NCBI RefSeq assembly: GCF_017877055.1
Contig: NZ_JAGIPG010000001.1
Location: 310,001-374,000 of the forward strand
Direction of reading: 5' to 3'
DNA from: Neorhizobium galegae
GTDB taxonomy: Bacteria; Pseudomonadota; Alphaproteobacteria; Rhizobiales; Rhizobiaceae
DNA: 64,000 nucleotides
Position numbers and translations under genes: made by a program. This document shows, piece by piece, positions 25,265-34,078 of the stretch; the stretch's first letter is position 1; each line of letters opens with the position of its first letter. The notes under the pieces are model-generated. The model ran no database searches. It saw only the letters and a list, made by a program, of their open reading frames with translations, and was not told the origin of the DNA.

Positions 25265-27549
25265 CCATCATGGAACCCCGCAAACACGGCGATGCTTCCG
25301 ACGGGACTGTCGGCGGTCGTCAAACGCGCTTCGAAGGCAATCTGAAGGTCACCGGTGGCGCGACCTATGCGCTGGAATATCCGGTCGAAGGCCTCGCCTA
25401 TGCCATCCTCGTGCAGAGCACCATTCCGGCTGGGCGCGTCGTTTCGGTCGATGCGGAAAAGGCGCTTGCGGCCCCGGGCGTGCTGATGGTGCTGACGCCG
25501 GATGACGACATGGGTCTCCTGGTTGCCTCCGACTGGGGTGGCAATCGCCCGGAAAACCAGCCGTATTATCCGCTGCCGCGGCAGGTGCAATACAATGGCC
25601 AGTCGATCGCCGCCGTCGTCGCGGAAAGCCGCGAACAGGCGGTCGAGGCGGCAAGGCTGATCTGCATCACCTATGAGCAGACGCCGCATGTCGCAAGCTT
25701 CAATGATACGGCTGCCGGCGAAGGCAAGGTGATGGACAATCTCACCTCCGGATGGGGGGATGCCGAGGCCGCACTTGCGGACGCACCCGTTCAGATCGAG
25801 GGTGAATATTCGACGCCGCGTGAATACCACGTCGCCATGGAGCCGCATGGGCTGACCGTAAAGTGGGATGGCGACCAGATCACGGTCTGGGAGCCGAGCC
25901 AGTGGTCGCATGGCATGGCGCGCAGCTATTCCGAATGGTTTGGCATTCCTTATGAAAATGTCCGGCTGATCTCTCCGTTCATCGGCGGCGGGTTCGGCTC
26001 GAAGGGGGCGGCGCTCGCCCATGGCGCGGTGGCGGCCTTCGCGTCCAGGAAGCTCGGCCGGCCGGTAAAGCTTGCGCTGACGCGACCACAGAATTTCACC
26101 AACTATGGCGGTCGCGCCGCGACGCGCCAGCGGATCAAGATCGGTGCGACGGAAGACGGCATCCTGCAGGCGATCGTTCATCGCGGCGCCAGCGAGACCT
26201 CTACCTATGCGGATTGGCCAGAGCAGACAGGTGCTGCGACGCCGATCCTCTACAAGGTCGAGAATTTTTCGTCGCAGCATCGGGTCGTGCCGGTCAACGC
26301 CGTCACGCCCGGCGCGCTGCGGGGTCCAGGCAAGAACCCCAGTGCCTTCGGCATCGAAAGCGCGATGGAGGAACTGGCCTACAAGCTCGGCATGGACCCG
26401 CTTGAACTGCGGCTCAAGAACTATGCCGATCACGACTATCAGTCGGGGAAACCGTGGTCGACCCGCCGGCTGCGCGAAGCGCTGACCGAAGGTGCGGAAG
26501 CCTTCGGCTGGTCGAAACGCAGCCATGAACCACGCTCCATGCGCGACGGCAACCAGCTCATCGGCTGGGGCATCGGCTGCGGCACGTTCCCGGTCATCCA
26601 GGCGCCGAGCGAGGCGATGATCCGCATCCTCGGCAATGGCCGCGTCGAGGTCGTCAGTGGTGCGATCGACATGGGGCAGGGGACCTACACGATCCTTGCC
26701 CAGACGGCAGCCGAAGTGTTCGGCATTCCCGTCGACCAGGTCGAGGTTCATCTTGGGGATTCCCGGCTGCCGGGTGCGGCGATTGCCGGCGGCTCGATGC
26801 TGGCGGGCTCCATCCTCGGTGCCGTGCACAAGGCGGCGACGGCGGCCCGTGACGAACTGATCGGGCTGGCGCTCAACGACGAGAAATCGCCGCTCCGCGA
26901 TACCGGCGCCAATACGCTGACCTTCAGCGGTGGCCGAATTGCCGCTCCCCGCGATCAAGGTCCGTCGCTCACGCTTTCGGAACTGATGGCGGCGCTCGGT
27001 CGCGACGAGATCGAGATCCTGAGGAATACGCTGCCGGAAGGTGCTACCGCCCAGGAGCAACATCAGGCCTGGACGAGCATGGCAAAGGTTCAGGGGCCGA
27101 CCATGGGCGAATATTCCATGCACAGTTGGTGCGCCCATTTCGCCGAAGTGCGGGTGGACGAGGATTTTGGAACGGTACGGGTGTCCCGGATTGTCTCGGC
27201 CTTCGATTGCGGCCGGCTCTACAATCCGCGGCTGGTGGAAAGCCAGTGGCGGGGCGGCATCATCATGGGCATCGGCCAGGCGCTGCTCGAGGAAGGTCTC
27301 GTCGATCAGCGCAACGGCCGCACCGTCAACGGCAATATGGGCGACTATCTGGTGCCCACCAACGCGGACGTGCCGCATATCGAGGTAATCTCGGTCGGTG
27401 TTCCCGACTACGGCGCCTCGGCGCTTGGCGGCAAGGGTGTGGGCGAGGTCGGCATCGTCGGCGTCGCGCCGGCGATCGCAAACGCGGTCTTCCACGCGAC
27501 CGGCAAACGCGTCCGCGACCTGCCGATCACGCTCGAAAAGCTGATCTGA
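25261..27549 (+). CDS. Aldehyde oxidoreductase molybdenum subunit, PaoC-like
   Basis: A 762-residue molybdopterin-binding large subunit. It has the N-terminal Ald_Xan_dh hammerhead domain, then the molybdenum-binding domains (SPFIGGGFGSKG, MGQGTYTILAQ, and the catalytic Glu in GGKGVGEVGIVG near residue 728). It overlaps the FAD subunit stop by four bases. PaoC-type enzymes oxidise a broad range of aldehydes to acids and carry the cytosine-dinucleotide cofactor. No PaoD/XdhC-type maturation gene follows, so that must be elsewhere. The substrate is inferred, not proven. Confidence 0.92.
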   Translation: MTIMEPRKHGDASDGTVGGRQTRFEGNLKVTGGATYALEYPVEGLAYAILVQSTIPAGRVVSVDAEKALAAPGVLMVLTPDDDMGLLVASDWGGNRPENQPYYPLPRQVQYNGQSIAAVVAESREQAVEAARLICITYEQTPHVASFNDTAAGEGKVMDNLTSGWGDAEAALADAPVQIEGEYSTPREYHVAMEPHGLTVKWDGDQITVWEPSQWSHGMARSYSEWFGIPYENVRLISPFIGGGFGSKGAALAHGAVAAFASRKLGRPVKLALTRPQNFTNYGGRAATRQRIKIGATEDGILQAIVHRGASETSTYADWPEQTGAATPILYKVENFSSQHRVVPVNAVTPGALRGPGKNPSAFGIESAMEELAYKLGMDPLELRLKNYADHDYQSGKPWSTRRLREALTEGAEAFGWSKRSHEPRSMRDGNQLIGWGIGCGTFPVIQAPSEAMIRILGNGRVEVVSGAIDMGQGTYTILAQTAAEVFGIPVDQVEVHLGDSRLPGAAIAGGSMLAGSILGAVHKAATAARDELIGLALNDEKSPLRDTGANTLTFSGGRIAAPRDQGPSLTLSELMAALGRDEIEILRNTLPEGATAQEQHQAWTSMAKVQGPTMGEYSMHSWCAHFAEVRVDEDFGTVRVSRIVSAFDCGRLYNPRLVESQWRGGIIMGIGQALLEEGLVDQRNGRTVNGNMGDYLVPTNADVPHIEVISVGVPDYGASALGGKGVGEVGIVGVAPAIANAVFHATGKRVRDLPITLEKLI

Positions 27550-27583
27550 TCGATCTGGCGCGTCCGGTTTCGGCCGGGTGCGC

Positions 27584-28537
27584 CTATTTTCGCTTCGGCA
27601 TGTTGGATGCCCCGAGGCTGCCGGCAAAACGTTCGGCCAGACGCTCCTTCCGGAAATGTTCGACCACGAAGTCGATAAAGACGCGTGTCTTTGCCGGCAG
27701 CAGCGTCTTGCTGGCGTAGTAGATCGAGATCGGCCCGATATCCGCATACCAGTCGGGCAGCAGGCGGACGAGCGTACCGCTCTCCATATACGATAAGGCA
27801 TCGGGCATCGCGATCATTGCGGCACCGAGGCCGAGGCCTGCGGCGTGAGCAATGGCGGCCGGGTCGTTGAGCACCATCTTTTCCCTCAGGGCCACCGGCA
27901 TTTCGTCACCGCTGGCATTTCGCATCACCCATTGGCGAATAAGACCGGTATTGGAGGAACGCATATGGATGCCGTCGAGGCTTGCAAGGTCTGCCGGATT
28001 GGCCGGCATGGGCCTGTCCCTCATGTAGGCGGGCGAAGCGACCAGGACGATATGGGCCGGGGCCAGGACCCGGGCGACCGCGCCGGGCGTCAGTTCGAAG
28101 CCGCCGCCGATCGCGGCGTCATATCCTTCAGCGATCATATCGACCTGCCGGTTCTCAAACGTCCAGTCCGGCCGGATCAGCGGGTAACGGGCCATGAACT
28201 CGGGCAGCAGAGGGAGGATATAACCCGTCCCGAAATGCGGGCTCATGCTGACCTTCAGCACGCCCGCCGGTTCGACGCCTTCCGAAGAGACCGCAGCGAT
28301 GGCGGCCTGGAGCGCCTCGACGTGATCGCGGATCTCCGACAAGAAGCGCTCGCCCGCCTCCGTCAGCGTCAGTCTTCGCGTGCTGCGCTGGAAGAGGCGG
28401 GTGCCGAGGTTCTTCTCCAGCATCGCGACATTGCGGCTGACGGCCGCGGGCGTCAGCGCCAGCCGCCTCGCCGCAGCGGAGAAGCTGCCGAGTTCAGCGC
28501 TGCGCACGAAGGACTGCAGATTGGCGAGGCTTTCCAT
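27584..28537 (-). CDS. LysR family transcriptional regulator
   Basis: A 317-residue regulator. The N-terminal winged helix (FVRSAELGSFSAAARRLALT, then PAAVSRNVAMLEKNLGTRLF) and the long substrate-binding domain are typical; length is standard. It diverges from a small NAD(P)-binding reductase gene, the classic LysR arrangement, and a dyad with a TTCAAT/ATTGAA pair lies just upstream. It is convergent with the aldehyde oxidase operon 34 bases away. The effector is unknown. Confidence 0.92.
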   Translation of the reverse strand: MESLANLQSFVRSAELGSFSAAARRLALTPAAVSRNVAMLEKNLGTRLFQRSTRRLTLTEAGERFLSEIRDHVEALQAAIAAVSSEGVEPAGVLKVSMSPHFGTGYILPLLPEFMARYPLIRPDWTFENRQVDMIAEGYDAAIGGGFELTPGAVARVLAPAHIVLVASPAYMRDRPMPANPADLASLDGIHMRSSNTGLIRQWVMRNASGDEMPVALREKMVLNDPAAIAHAAGLGLGAAMIAMPDALSYMESGTLVRLLPDWYADIGPISIYYASKTLLPAKTRVFIDFVVEHFRKERLAERFAGSLGASNMPKRK

Positions 28538-28550
28538 GGTGAGCCGATTT

Positions 28551-28567
28551 TCAATGATCGATTGAAG
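28551..28567. promoter_or_regulatory. Candidate LysR binding dyad
   Basis: TTCAATGATCGATTGAA has 6-bp inverted arms around a 5-base centre and lies 13 bases upstream of the LysR start, in the gap shared with the divergent reductase gene. The geometry is compatible with a LysR recognition box, but the site is short. Confidence 0.45.
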
Positions 28568-28648
28568 GTGATTGGCATTATTGCCGGCTTATCGAAGGCT
28601 AATCCAGAGGCGATATTCCCGTCATCGAAACACGCGGAGTATCACATA

Positions 28649-29248
28649 ATGACTATCGGTATCATCGGCGCCGGCAATATCGGCGCAGCTTTCGCCCGCG
28701 CTCTTGCCCGTAGCGGCGTGCGCGCCACCATCGCCAACAGCCGCGGCCCGGCCTCGCTCGCAGAACTGGCGGCCGAGCTTTCGCCGTGGATTTCGGCCGG
28801 CACGATCGAAGAGGCCGCAAGCGCCGATATCGTGCTGATCGCGGTTCCGTGGTCGAAGCTGCCGACCGCGCTCGCCGGCCTGCCGGCCTGGAACGGCCGG
28901 ATCGTCATCGATGCGAACAATCCGATCGAAGCGCCGCTCTACAAGCCGGCCGAACTCAATGGCCGTCTTTCCAGCGAGATCGTCTCGGATCTTGTCCCTG
29001 GCGCACGCGTTGTAAAGGCCTTCAACCATCTGTTCGCGAAGCTGGTCGAGGCCGATCCGTCTTCCGAGGGCGGAAAACGGGTGCTGTTCTATTCGGGCGA
29101 CGACGCGGCGGCAAAGACGGAAGTCGCCTCCTTGGCGGAGAAGCTCGGTTTCTTCGGCATCGATCTCGGGCCTCTTGCGGTCGGGGCCAAGCTGGCGCAG
29201 TTCCCCGGCGGCCCGCTGCCTGGACTGAATCTCGTCAATTTCGGCTGA
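28649..29248 (+). CDS. NADPH-dependent F420-reductase-like NAD(P)-binding protein
   Basis: A 199-residue Rossmann-fold protein. It opens with TIGIIGAGNIGAAFARALAR, the dinucleotide-binding loop directly at the N-terminus, and contains VLIAVPWSKLPTAL and VKAFNHLFAKL, which are typical of the NPF/F420-oxidoreductase-like family. In organisms without F420 these are NAD(P)-dependent reductases of unknown substrate. The ATG at 28649 is selected because longer forms would read through the divergent regulator. It is the presumed target of the LysR protein. Confidence 0.87.
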   Translation: MTIGIIGAGNIGAAFARALARSGVRATIANSRGPASLAELAAELSPWISAGTIEEAASADIVLIAVPWSKLPTALAGLPAWNGRIVIDANNPIEAPLYKPAELNGRLSSEIVSDLVPGARVVKAFNHLFAKLVEADPSSEGGKRVLFYSGDDAAAKTEVASLAEKLGFFGIDLGPLAVGAKLAQFPGGPLPGLNLVNFG

Positions 29249-29251
29249 CCC

Positions 29252-29914
29252 TCAGTCGTCCGAATAACGCTCCTCGGACCAGGGGTCGCCGCGCATATGG
29301 TAGCCGTTCTTCTCCCAGAAGCCGGCCTGATCCCGGTCCAGGAACTCGATCCGGTTGAGCCATTTGGCGCTCTTCCAGAAATAGAGGTGCGGCACTACCA
29401 GCCGCACCGGCCCGCCATGCTCCTCACTCAGCGGCTTGCCCTCCCACTCCGTGACGATGATTGCGTCCGGCGAGGCGAAATCCGAGAGCAGCAGGTTGGT
29501 GGTGTAGCCGTCATAGCTGGTCAGCATGACGGCAACGGCCTCTTCCTGCGGATCGACGAGATCGAGGAAATCGCGGGTCGAGACACCTTTCCAATTGTTG
29601 TCGTAGCGGGACCAGGTGGTCACGCAATGGATATCGGAGCGCATCTCGGTCTGCGGCAGGGCCTGGAAAGCCGCCCAGTCCAAAGTTCTGCGGTTGTTGA
29701 CGAGGCCGCGCACGTCGAGTTTCCAGCGCTCGGTCGAAACCTGCGGCTGCTGGCCAAGGTCCAGCACCGGCCAGTTCTTGACCAGATGCTGGCCCGGCGG
29801 CAGCCGGTCGGTTTCCGGTCTTGTTATGCGGCCGGTCAGGAACTTGCCTTGCTCCGCCCATTTCCGTTTGGTGATGGTGAGCTTCGAATCCTCGGGCTCA
29901 ATCTCGTCGGCCAT
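29252..29914 (-). CDS. Sulfite oxidase-like molybdenum oxidoreductase
   Basis: A 220-residue protein of the molybdopterin-dependent sulfite oxidase fold (YedY/MsrP relatives). The cofactor-binding cysteine is in SDIHCVTTWSRYDNNWKGVS near residue 95, and GGPVRLVVPHLYFWKSAKWL is the conserved C-terminal block. It has no twin-arginine or Sec signal, unlike MsrP, so it is likely cytoplasmic. ATG 29914 has AAGGAG 8 bases upstream. It stops 3 bases from the convergent reductase. The substrate is unknown; this short subfamily has not been tied to one. Confidence 0.88.
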   Translation of the reverse strand: MADEIEPEDSKLTITKRKWAEQGKFLTGRITRPETDRLPPGQHLVKNWPVLDLGQQPQVSTERWKLDVRGLVNNRRTLDWAAFQALPQTEMRSDIHCVTTWSRYDNNWKGVSTRDFLDLVDPQEEAVAVMLTSYDGYTTNLLLSDFASPDAIIVTEWEGKPLSEEHGGPVRLVVPHLYFWKSAKWLNRIEFLDRDQAGFWEKNGYHMRGDPWSEERYSDD

Positions 29915-29964
29915 ATCCGGTTCTCCTTGCGTCGCCCGATAATCTGATAAACAAGAAAGGCAAT

Positions 29965-29996
29965 CAATTGTCCGTTTTGGCAATTGTCTGTTTTGG
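29965..29996. repeat. Two tandem 16-bp repeats in a divergent promoter gap
   Basis: CAATTGTCCGTTTTGG at 29965-29980 is followed at once by CAATTGTCTGTTTTGG at 29981-29996, differing at one base. A partial third copy (GGCAATCAATTG) precedes them. They lie between the sulfite-oxidase-like gene and the divergent aminotransferase. Paired direct repeats at one helical face and a half turn apart could bind a regulator. Confidence 0.65.
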
Positions 29997-30017
29997 AAAT
30001 TCTGCGCTCGGAAAATC

Positions 30018-31190
30018 ATGCCTGCCTTCAATCCCCTTATCGAAAAGCTCAGCCCTCCGCCCGTCCCGTCCGTCGCCGCCTGGGGGCGTGCCTATGACGG
30101 GTCGAAGGGACCGGTGATCGACCTTTCGCAGGCCGTGCCCGGATATCCTGCCCATCCGGAGATGCTGAGGCTGCTTGGCGAGATGGCATCCTCGACGGCG
30201 TTCACCGGTTATGGCCCGATCGAGGGCGAGGCAGGGCTTCGGACCGCCTATGCCGCACATGTCTCCGAAGTTTACGGCGCAGGCATCGGCCTCAAGAACA
30301 TTCACATCACATCCGGCTGCAACCAGGCCTTCGTTTGCGCAGCGATGACGGTGGCTGGTCCCGGCAATACGGTGCTGATGACCGAGCCCTTCTATTTCAA
30401 CCATGAAACGACGCTGGCGATGATGGACGTCAAGACCGCTTTCGTGGCGTGCGAAGCCGCCAATGGTTTCCTGCCGGATCTCGTCCGGCTTGAAGCCGCG
30501 ATCACCGGCGACGTGCGGGCGCTGGCGCTCGTCTCGCCAAACAACCCGACCGGGGCGATCTATCCGCCGTCGCTGCTCGAAGTGATCTTCAGGCTCTGCC
30601 GGGAAAAGGGTATCTGGCTGATCCTCGACGAAACCTATCGCGATTTTCTGCTCGTGGCAGGTCAGGCGCCGCACACGCTATTCAGTCTCGACGGCTGGGA
30701 AGACATGCTGATCAGCCTCTACAGTTTTTCGAAATCCTTCTGCATCCCCGGCCACCGGCTGGGCGCGATCACGGCCGGCCCGGTGGCGGTGGAGCAGATC
30801 GCCAAGATCATGGACAACCTGCAGATCTGCGCGCCGCGCGCCGCCCAGGCTGCCGTTGCCCAGGCGCTGCCGCTTCTCGCCGGCTGGCGCGAGGAAAACC
30901 GCCAGGAGATCGGCCGCCGCGCCGATGCGCTGAAGGCGGTGATGCGCTCCGTCAACGACTGGAAGCTCGATGCGATCGGCGCCTATTTCGCCTTCGTGCG
31001 GCATCCTTTCCCGGGCAGGACCGCGGCGGAAGTGGCGGAAAAGCTTGCGAAACAGGCCGGCGTCGTCTGCATTCCGGGCGCCTATTTCGGGGAGAGCCAG
31101 CAGGATTACCTGCGCTTCGCCTTTGCCAATGCGGACGTGCCGACGATCGGGCTGCTGCGGGAACGTTTGCAGAACTTTTCCCTATCGTGA
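30018..31190 (+). CDS. Class I/II pyridoxal-phosphate aminotransferase
   Basis: A 390-residue fold-type I aminotransferase. The substrate-pocket stretch TGYGPIEGEAGLRTAYAAHV is near the N-terminus, VSPNNPTGAIYPPS is the conserved NNPTG block, and the cofactor lysine is in SLYSFSKSFCIPGHRLG near residue 237. Length is normal. The start ATG 30018 has only a weak ribosome-binding site. It is followed 27 bases later by the DUF763 gene, probably in one transcript. The substrate is not assigned. Confidence 0.9.
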   Translation: MPAFNPLIEKLSPPPVPSVAAWGRAYDGSKGPVIDLSQAVPGYPAHPEMLRLLGEMASSTAFTGYGPIEGEAGLRTAYAAHVSEVYGAGIGLKNIHITSGCNQAFVCAAMTVAGPGNTVLMTEPFYFNHETTLAMMDVKTAFVACEAANGFLPDLVRLEAAITGDVRALALVSPNNPTGAIYPPSLLEVIFRLCREKGIWLILDETYRDFLLVAGQAPHTLFSLDGWEDMLISLYSFSKSFCIPGHRLGAITAGPVAVEQIAKIMDNLQICAPRAAQAAVAQALPLLAGWREENRQEIGRRADALKAVMRSVNDWKLDAIGAYFAFVRHPFPGRTAAEVAEKLAKQAGVVCIPGAYFGESQQDYLRFAFANADVPTIGLLRERLQNFSLS

Positions 31191-31217
31191 GTATCGGCGT
31201 CCGTATATAAGCGGAGC

Positions 31218-32498
31218 ATGGTTCAAAGAGCAGGCAGCGCCGATCTTCCTCTTCACGGCGGCCGGGTTCCCCGGTGGCTCGGCGAGCGCATGACCAAGCT
31301 CGGCGCCGTCATCACCCAGGCGATCGTCATCGAATACGGCCGCGACGAACTTTTACGGCGACTGGCGCATCCCTTCTGGTTCCAGTCCTTCGGCTGCGTC
31401 ATGGGCATGGACTGGCACTCGTCCGGCATCACCACCAGCGTTCTCGGCGCCCTCAAACGCGGGCTGGCGCCGATGGCCGGCGAACTCGGCATCCATGTCT
31501 GCGGCGGCCGCGGCAAAAATTCGAGGCAGACGCCGGACGAGCTGATCGCGATCGGCAACCGCGTCGGCATAGACGGCAGCGGCCTTGCGACCACCAGCCG
31601 GCTGGTCGCCAAGGTGGACAGCGCCGCGGTGCAGGACGGTTTCGATCTCTATCTGCACGGCTTCATCGTCACCGATGACGGCAAATGGGTGGTGGTGCAG
31701 CAGGGAATGAACGGCGACAAGCGCCAGGCCCGGCGTTACCACTGGATTTCCGAGGGGCTGAAAAGCTTCGTCGATTCCCCGCATGCGGCGATCGAGGGCC
31801 GGCAGCAGGGCGAGATTGTCAACCTCGCCGACCACCGCGCCGAGGCCTCCCGCAAAGGCCAGCTCGACCTGCTCGCGACGCTCGGGCCGGACCGGATCGT
31901 CCGTGAGGTGATCGCCATCGAACCGGCTCGCAAGACGAAGGAAACGGCGCAGCCGATGCTGCCGCACCTGATCATGCCGGCGCATCACGATGTCCGCGAG
32001 GAGGACGTCAACATGAAACGGCTGCATGGGACGCTGGCGGCGGCGGCCGATCGCGGGCCTGAAGATTTCGAGAACCTGCTGCTGATGCCGGGCGTCGGGG
32101 CGCGGACGGTCAAGGCGCTCGCCATGGTCGCCGAGGTGGTGCATGGCGCGCCCTGCCGGTTTTCCGATCCAGCGCGCTTCTCGCTCGCCCATGGCGGCAA
32201 GGACCGGCATCCGTTTCCGGTGCCGCTGAAAGTCTATGACGAAACGATCAAGGTGATGAAGTCGGCGGTCGGCAAGGCAAGGCTCGGCCGAGAGGAGGAG
32301 CTTCAGGCGCTGAAGCGGCTCGACGACCAGGCCCGCCAGATGGAACGGTATGTGACCGGCCCGGACTTGAAGGAAATCGTCGCCGGCGAGTTCCGACGCT
32401 CGCACGAATGGGGCGGCCGCAGCGTCTTCGGTTGGGAGCCGCCGACGGAAGAGATCGCCAATTTTCCGGGATCAGCCGATTACTTGAAGGGATCGTAA
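31218..32498 (+). CDS. DUF763 domain protein
   Basis: A 426-residue protein that matches the DUF763 family along its length: the start RAGSADLPLHGGRVPRWL, then a region with DWHSSGITTSVLGALKRGL, and LLMPGVGARTVKALAMVAEV, a helix-hairpin-helix-like segment that suggests nucleic-acid contact. FSLAHGGKDRHPFPV is also conserved. No biochemical role is established for the family. ATG 31218 has GGAG 6 bases upstream. The gene overlaps the convergent tautomerase gene by 19 bases. The DNA-related role is an inference from the hairpin motif only. Confidence 0.82.
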   Translation: MVQRAGSADLPLHGGRVPRWLGERMTKLGAVITQAIVIEYGRDELLRRLAHPFWFQSFGCVMGMDWHSSGITTSVLGALKRGLAPMAGELGIHVCGGRGKNSRQTPDELIAIGNRVGIDGSGLATTSRLVAKVDSAAVQDGFDLYLHGFIVTDDGKWVVVQQGMNGDKRQARRYHWISEGLKSFVDSPHAAIEGRQQGEIVNLADHRAEASRKGQLDLLATLGPDRIVREVIAIEPARKTKETAQPMLPHLIMPAHHDVREEDVNMKRLHGTLAAAADRGPEDFENLLLMPGVGARTVKALAMVAEVVHGAPCRFSDPARFSLAHGGKDRHPFPVPLKVYDETIKVMKSAVGKARLGREEELQALKRLDDQARQMERYVTGPDLKEIVAGEFRRSHEWGGRSVFGWEPPTEEIANFPGSADYLKGS

Positions 32499-32713
32499 CC
32501 GGGCTTCTTGTAGACGAGTTCCGGTTGCCCCTGGATATCCGGTACGTAGACCTTGTCCGTCCAGGCGTCCCGCGGGAAGTCCTGGATTGCGACCGATACG
32601 GAACTCTCGGCAGAGCCGAGGGCGGTCATGACCGCCTTGGTCACTTCCGCCGTCAGCGCCTGCTTCTGCTCTTCGGAGCGGCCCTCGATCATTTTGACGA
32701 TAACATGGGGCAT
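32480..32713 (-). CDS. 4-oxalocrotonate tautomerase family protein, PptA-like
   Basis: A 77-residue tautomerase. After Met removal the N-terminal Pro (PHVIVKMIEGRSEEQKQAL) is the catalytic base. The length and the C-terminal KKPGY match E. coli PptA (YdcE), not the shorter 62-residue classic enzymes. Its physiological substrate is unknown; PptA tautomerises phenylpyruvate-type enols in vitro. The start chosen places Pro at position 2, as catalysis requires. It is convergent with the DUF763 gene, overlapping its 3' end. Confidence 0.88.
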   Translation of the reverse strand: MPHVIVKMIEGRSEEQKQALTAEVTKAVMTALGSAESSVSVAIQDFPRDAWTDKVYVPDIQGQPELVYKKPGYDPFK

Positions 32714-32854
32714 GTTGCGCTCCTCCAATGTGCAGTTTTCAAATCAACCCGAAGCGAGGATAGACCGCCTCGCTTTGGCAGATCAATCGGGAACTGCCGG
32801 CAAGTCCGGAGTGGGCAGATTATCCCCTGGCGGAAGGGCCAACCCGAATTCCGC

Positions 32855-34063
32855 TCACGCCATCGGCGTCATCGCGCGGTCACGGCCGGCGGATGCAACG
32901 CGGCCCGCGAGGTCTGCGATACGGTCCATGGCTGTCGCAACCACATCATCCGGCACCGTCAGCGAGATGCGCAGAAAACCTGCGGCCTGATCGCCAAAGG
33001 AAGTGCCGGGCATGACGGCCACCTTCTCCTCGCGCAGCAGTTCCCAGGCGAATTCCTCGCCGTTGAGGCCAGTGGCAGTCACGTCGAGCAGGATGAACAT
33101 GCCTCCTTCCGGCGGCATCGGCTTGACGAGGTTGCTGCCGGCAAAGGCCTGTTCGACGATCGTCGCGCGGCGGCGATAGTTTGCCCGCATCACGTCGGCG
33201 GTGTCGAAATGCTGCGACAGCGCCATGGCGGTCATGTCGGAGATGAAGGGTTGCACGCCGAAGAGCATGGTCTCGGAGACTGGCAGCAGTCTTTCACAGA
33301 ACTCTTCCGGACCGGCGGCCCAGCCGCTGCGGAAGCCGGGGGCGGCGTGAGATTTCGAGATCGACGAGACGGCGATGGTGCGTTCGGCCAGTGCCGGAAT
33401 ATCGAAGGGCGAGGCGAAGGGCGTGCCTTCGAAGATCAACTGCTCGTAAACCTCGTCCGAGACGATCCAGAGGTCATGCTTGCGGCAGACCTCGCCGATG
33501 GCGGCGATCTCGGCGGCGGTCAGCACCGCGCCGGTCGGGTTGTGCGGCGTGTTGAGGAGGAGGACGCGGGCCTCCGGCGTGATCGCCCGTTCGAGGTCCT
33601 CGGCCTGGAGATGGAATTTCTTCTCGGGGCGCAGCGGCACGGGGATCATATGCGCGCCGGTCGAGGCGATGACGCCTTCATAGGTCGCATAGAGGGGATC
33701 GCCGACAAGCACGCCGTCACCGGCTTCGACGAGACCGGTCATGACGCCGTAGAGCGCGGTCTGGGTGCCGGGGAAACAGAGGAAATTGCGCTCGGTGACA
33801 CCTGCGCGGCGCTTCGAATATTTTTCGACCAGCGCCTTCAGTACCGATGGTTCGCCGCGACCGTTGGAATAACGGGTACGGCCGGCATACATGGCGCGCG
33901 TCGCCTCGTCGAGCAGAGCCTTGTCCGGCTTGGCGTCCGGTTCGCCGATGGTGAGTTCGATGATGTCCTCGCCTGATGCCTGCATGCGGCGGGCGGTCAG
34001 GTGGAGCGCCCAGCGGCCGGAGCCGAGATGGGCGAGGCGGTCGGTGATCGAGGCATAGCGCAT
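32855..34063 (-). CDS. Class I aminotransferase (AspC/AraT-like)
   Basis: A 402-residue aminotransferase. Seen in order: IIELTIGEPDAKPD, YSNGRGEPSVLKAL, LNTPHNPTGAVLTA, and the cofactor lysine in SSISKSHAAPGFRSGW. These are typical of the AspC/aromatic group. ATG 34063 has AAGGA 8 bases upstream. It lies 15 bases downstream of a TetR-type gene, so the two form an operon with the regulator first. The amino donor and acceptor are unknown. Confidence 0.92.
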   Translation of the reverse strand: MRYASITDRLAHLGSGRWALHLTARRMQASGEDIIELTIGEPDAKPDKALLDEATRAMYAGRTRYSNGRGEPSVLKALVEKYSKRRAGVTERNFLCFPGTQTALYGVMTGLVEAGDGVLVGDPLYATYEGVIASTGAHMIPVPLRPEKKFHLQAEDLERAITPEARVLLLNTPHNPTGAVLTAAEIAAIGEVCRKHDLWIVSDEVYEQLIFEGTPFASPFDIPALAERTIAVSSISKSHAAPGFRSGWAAGPEEFCERLLPVSETMLFGVQPFISDMTAMALSQHFDTADVMRANYRRRATIVEQAFAGSNLVKPMPPEGGMFILLDVTATGLNGEEFAWELLREEKVAVMPGTSFGDQAAGFLRISLTVPDDVVATAMDRIADLAGRVASAGRDRAMTPMA

Positions 34064-34078
34064 CGGTGTTTCCTTTTC

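Noticed and set aside
25198-27801. An 867-codon open frame on the minus strand
   Set aside because: It is antisense to the molybdenum subunit gene, whose motifs are complete. Composition is that of a shadow frame.
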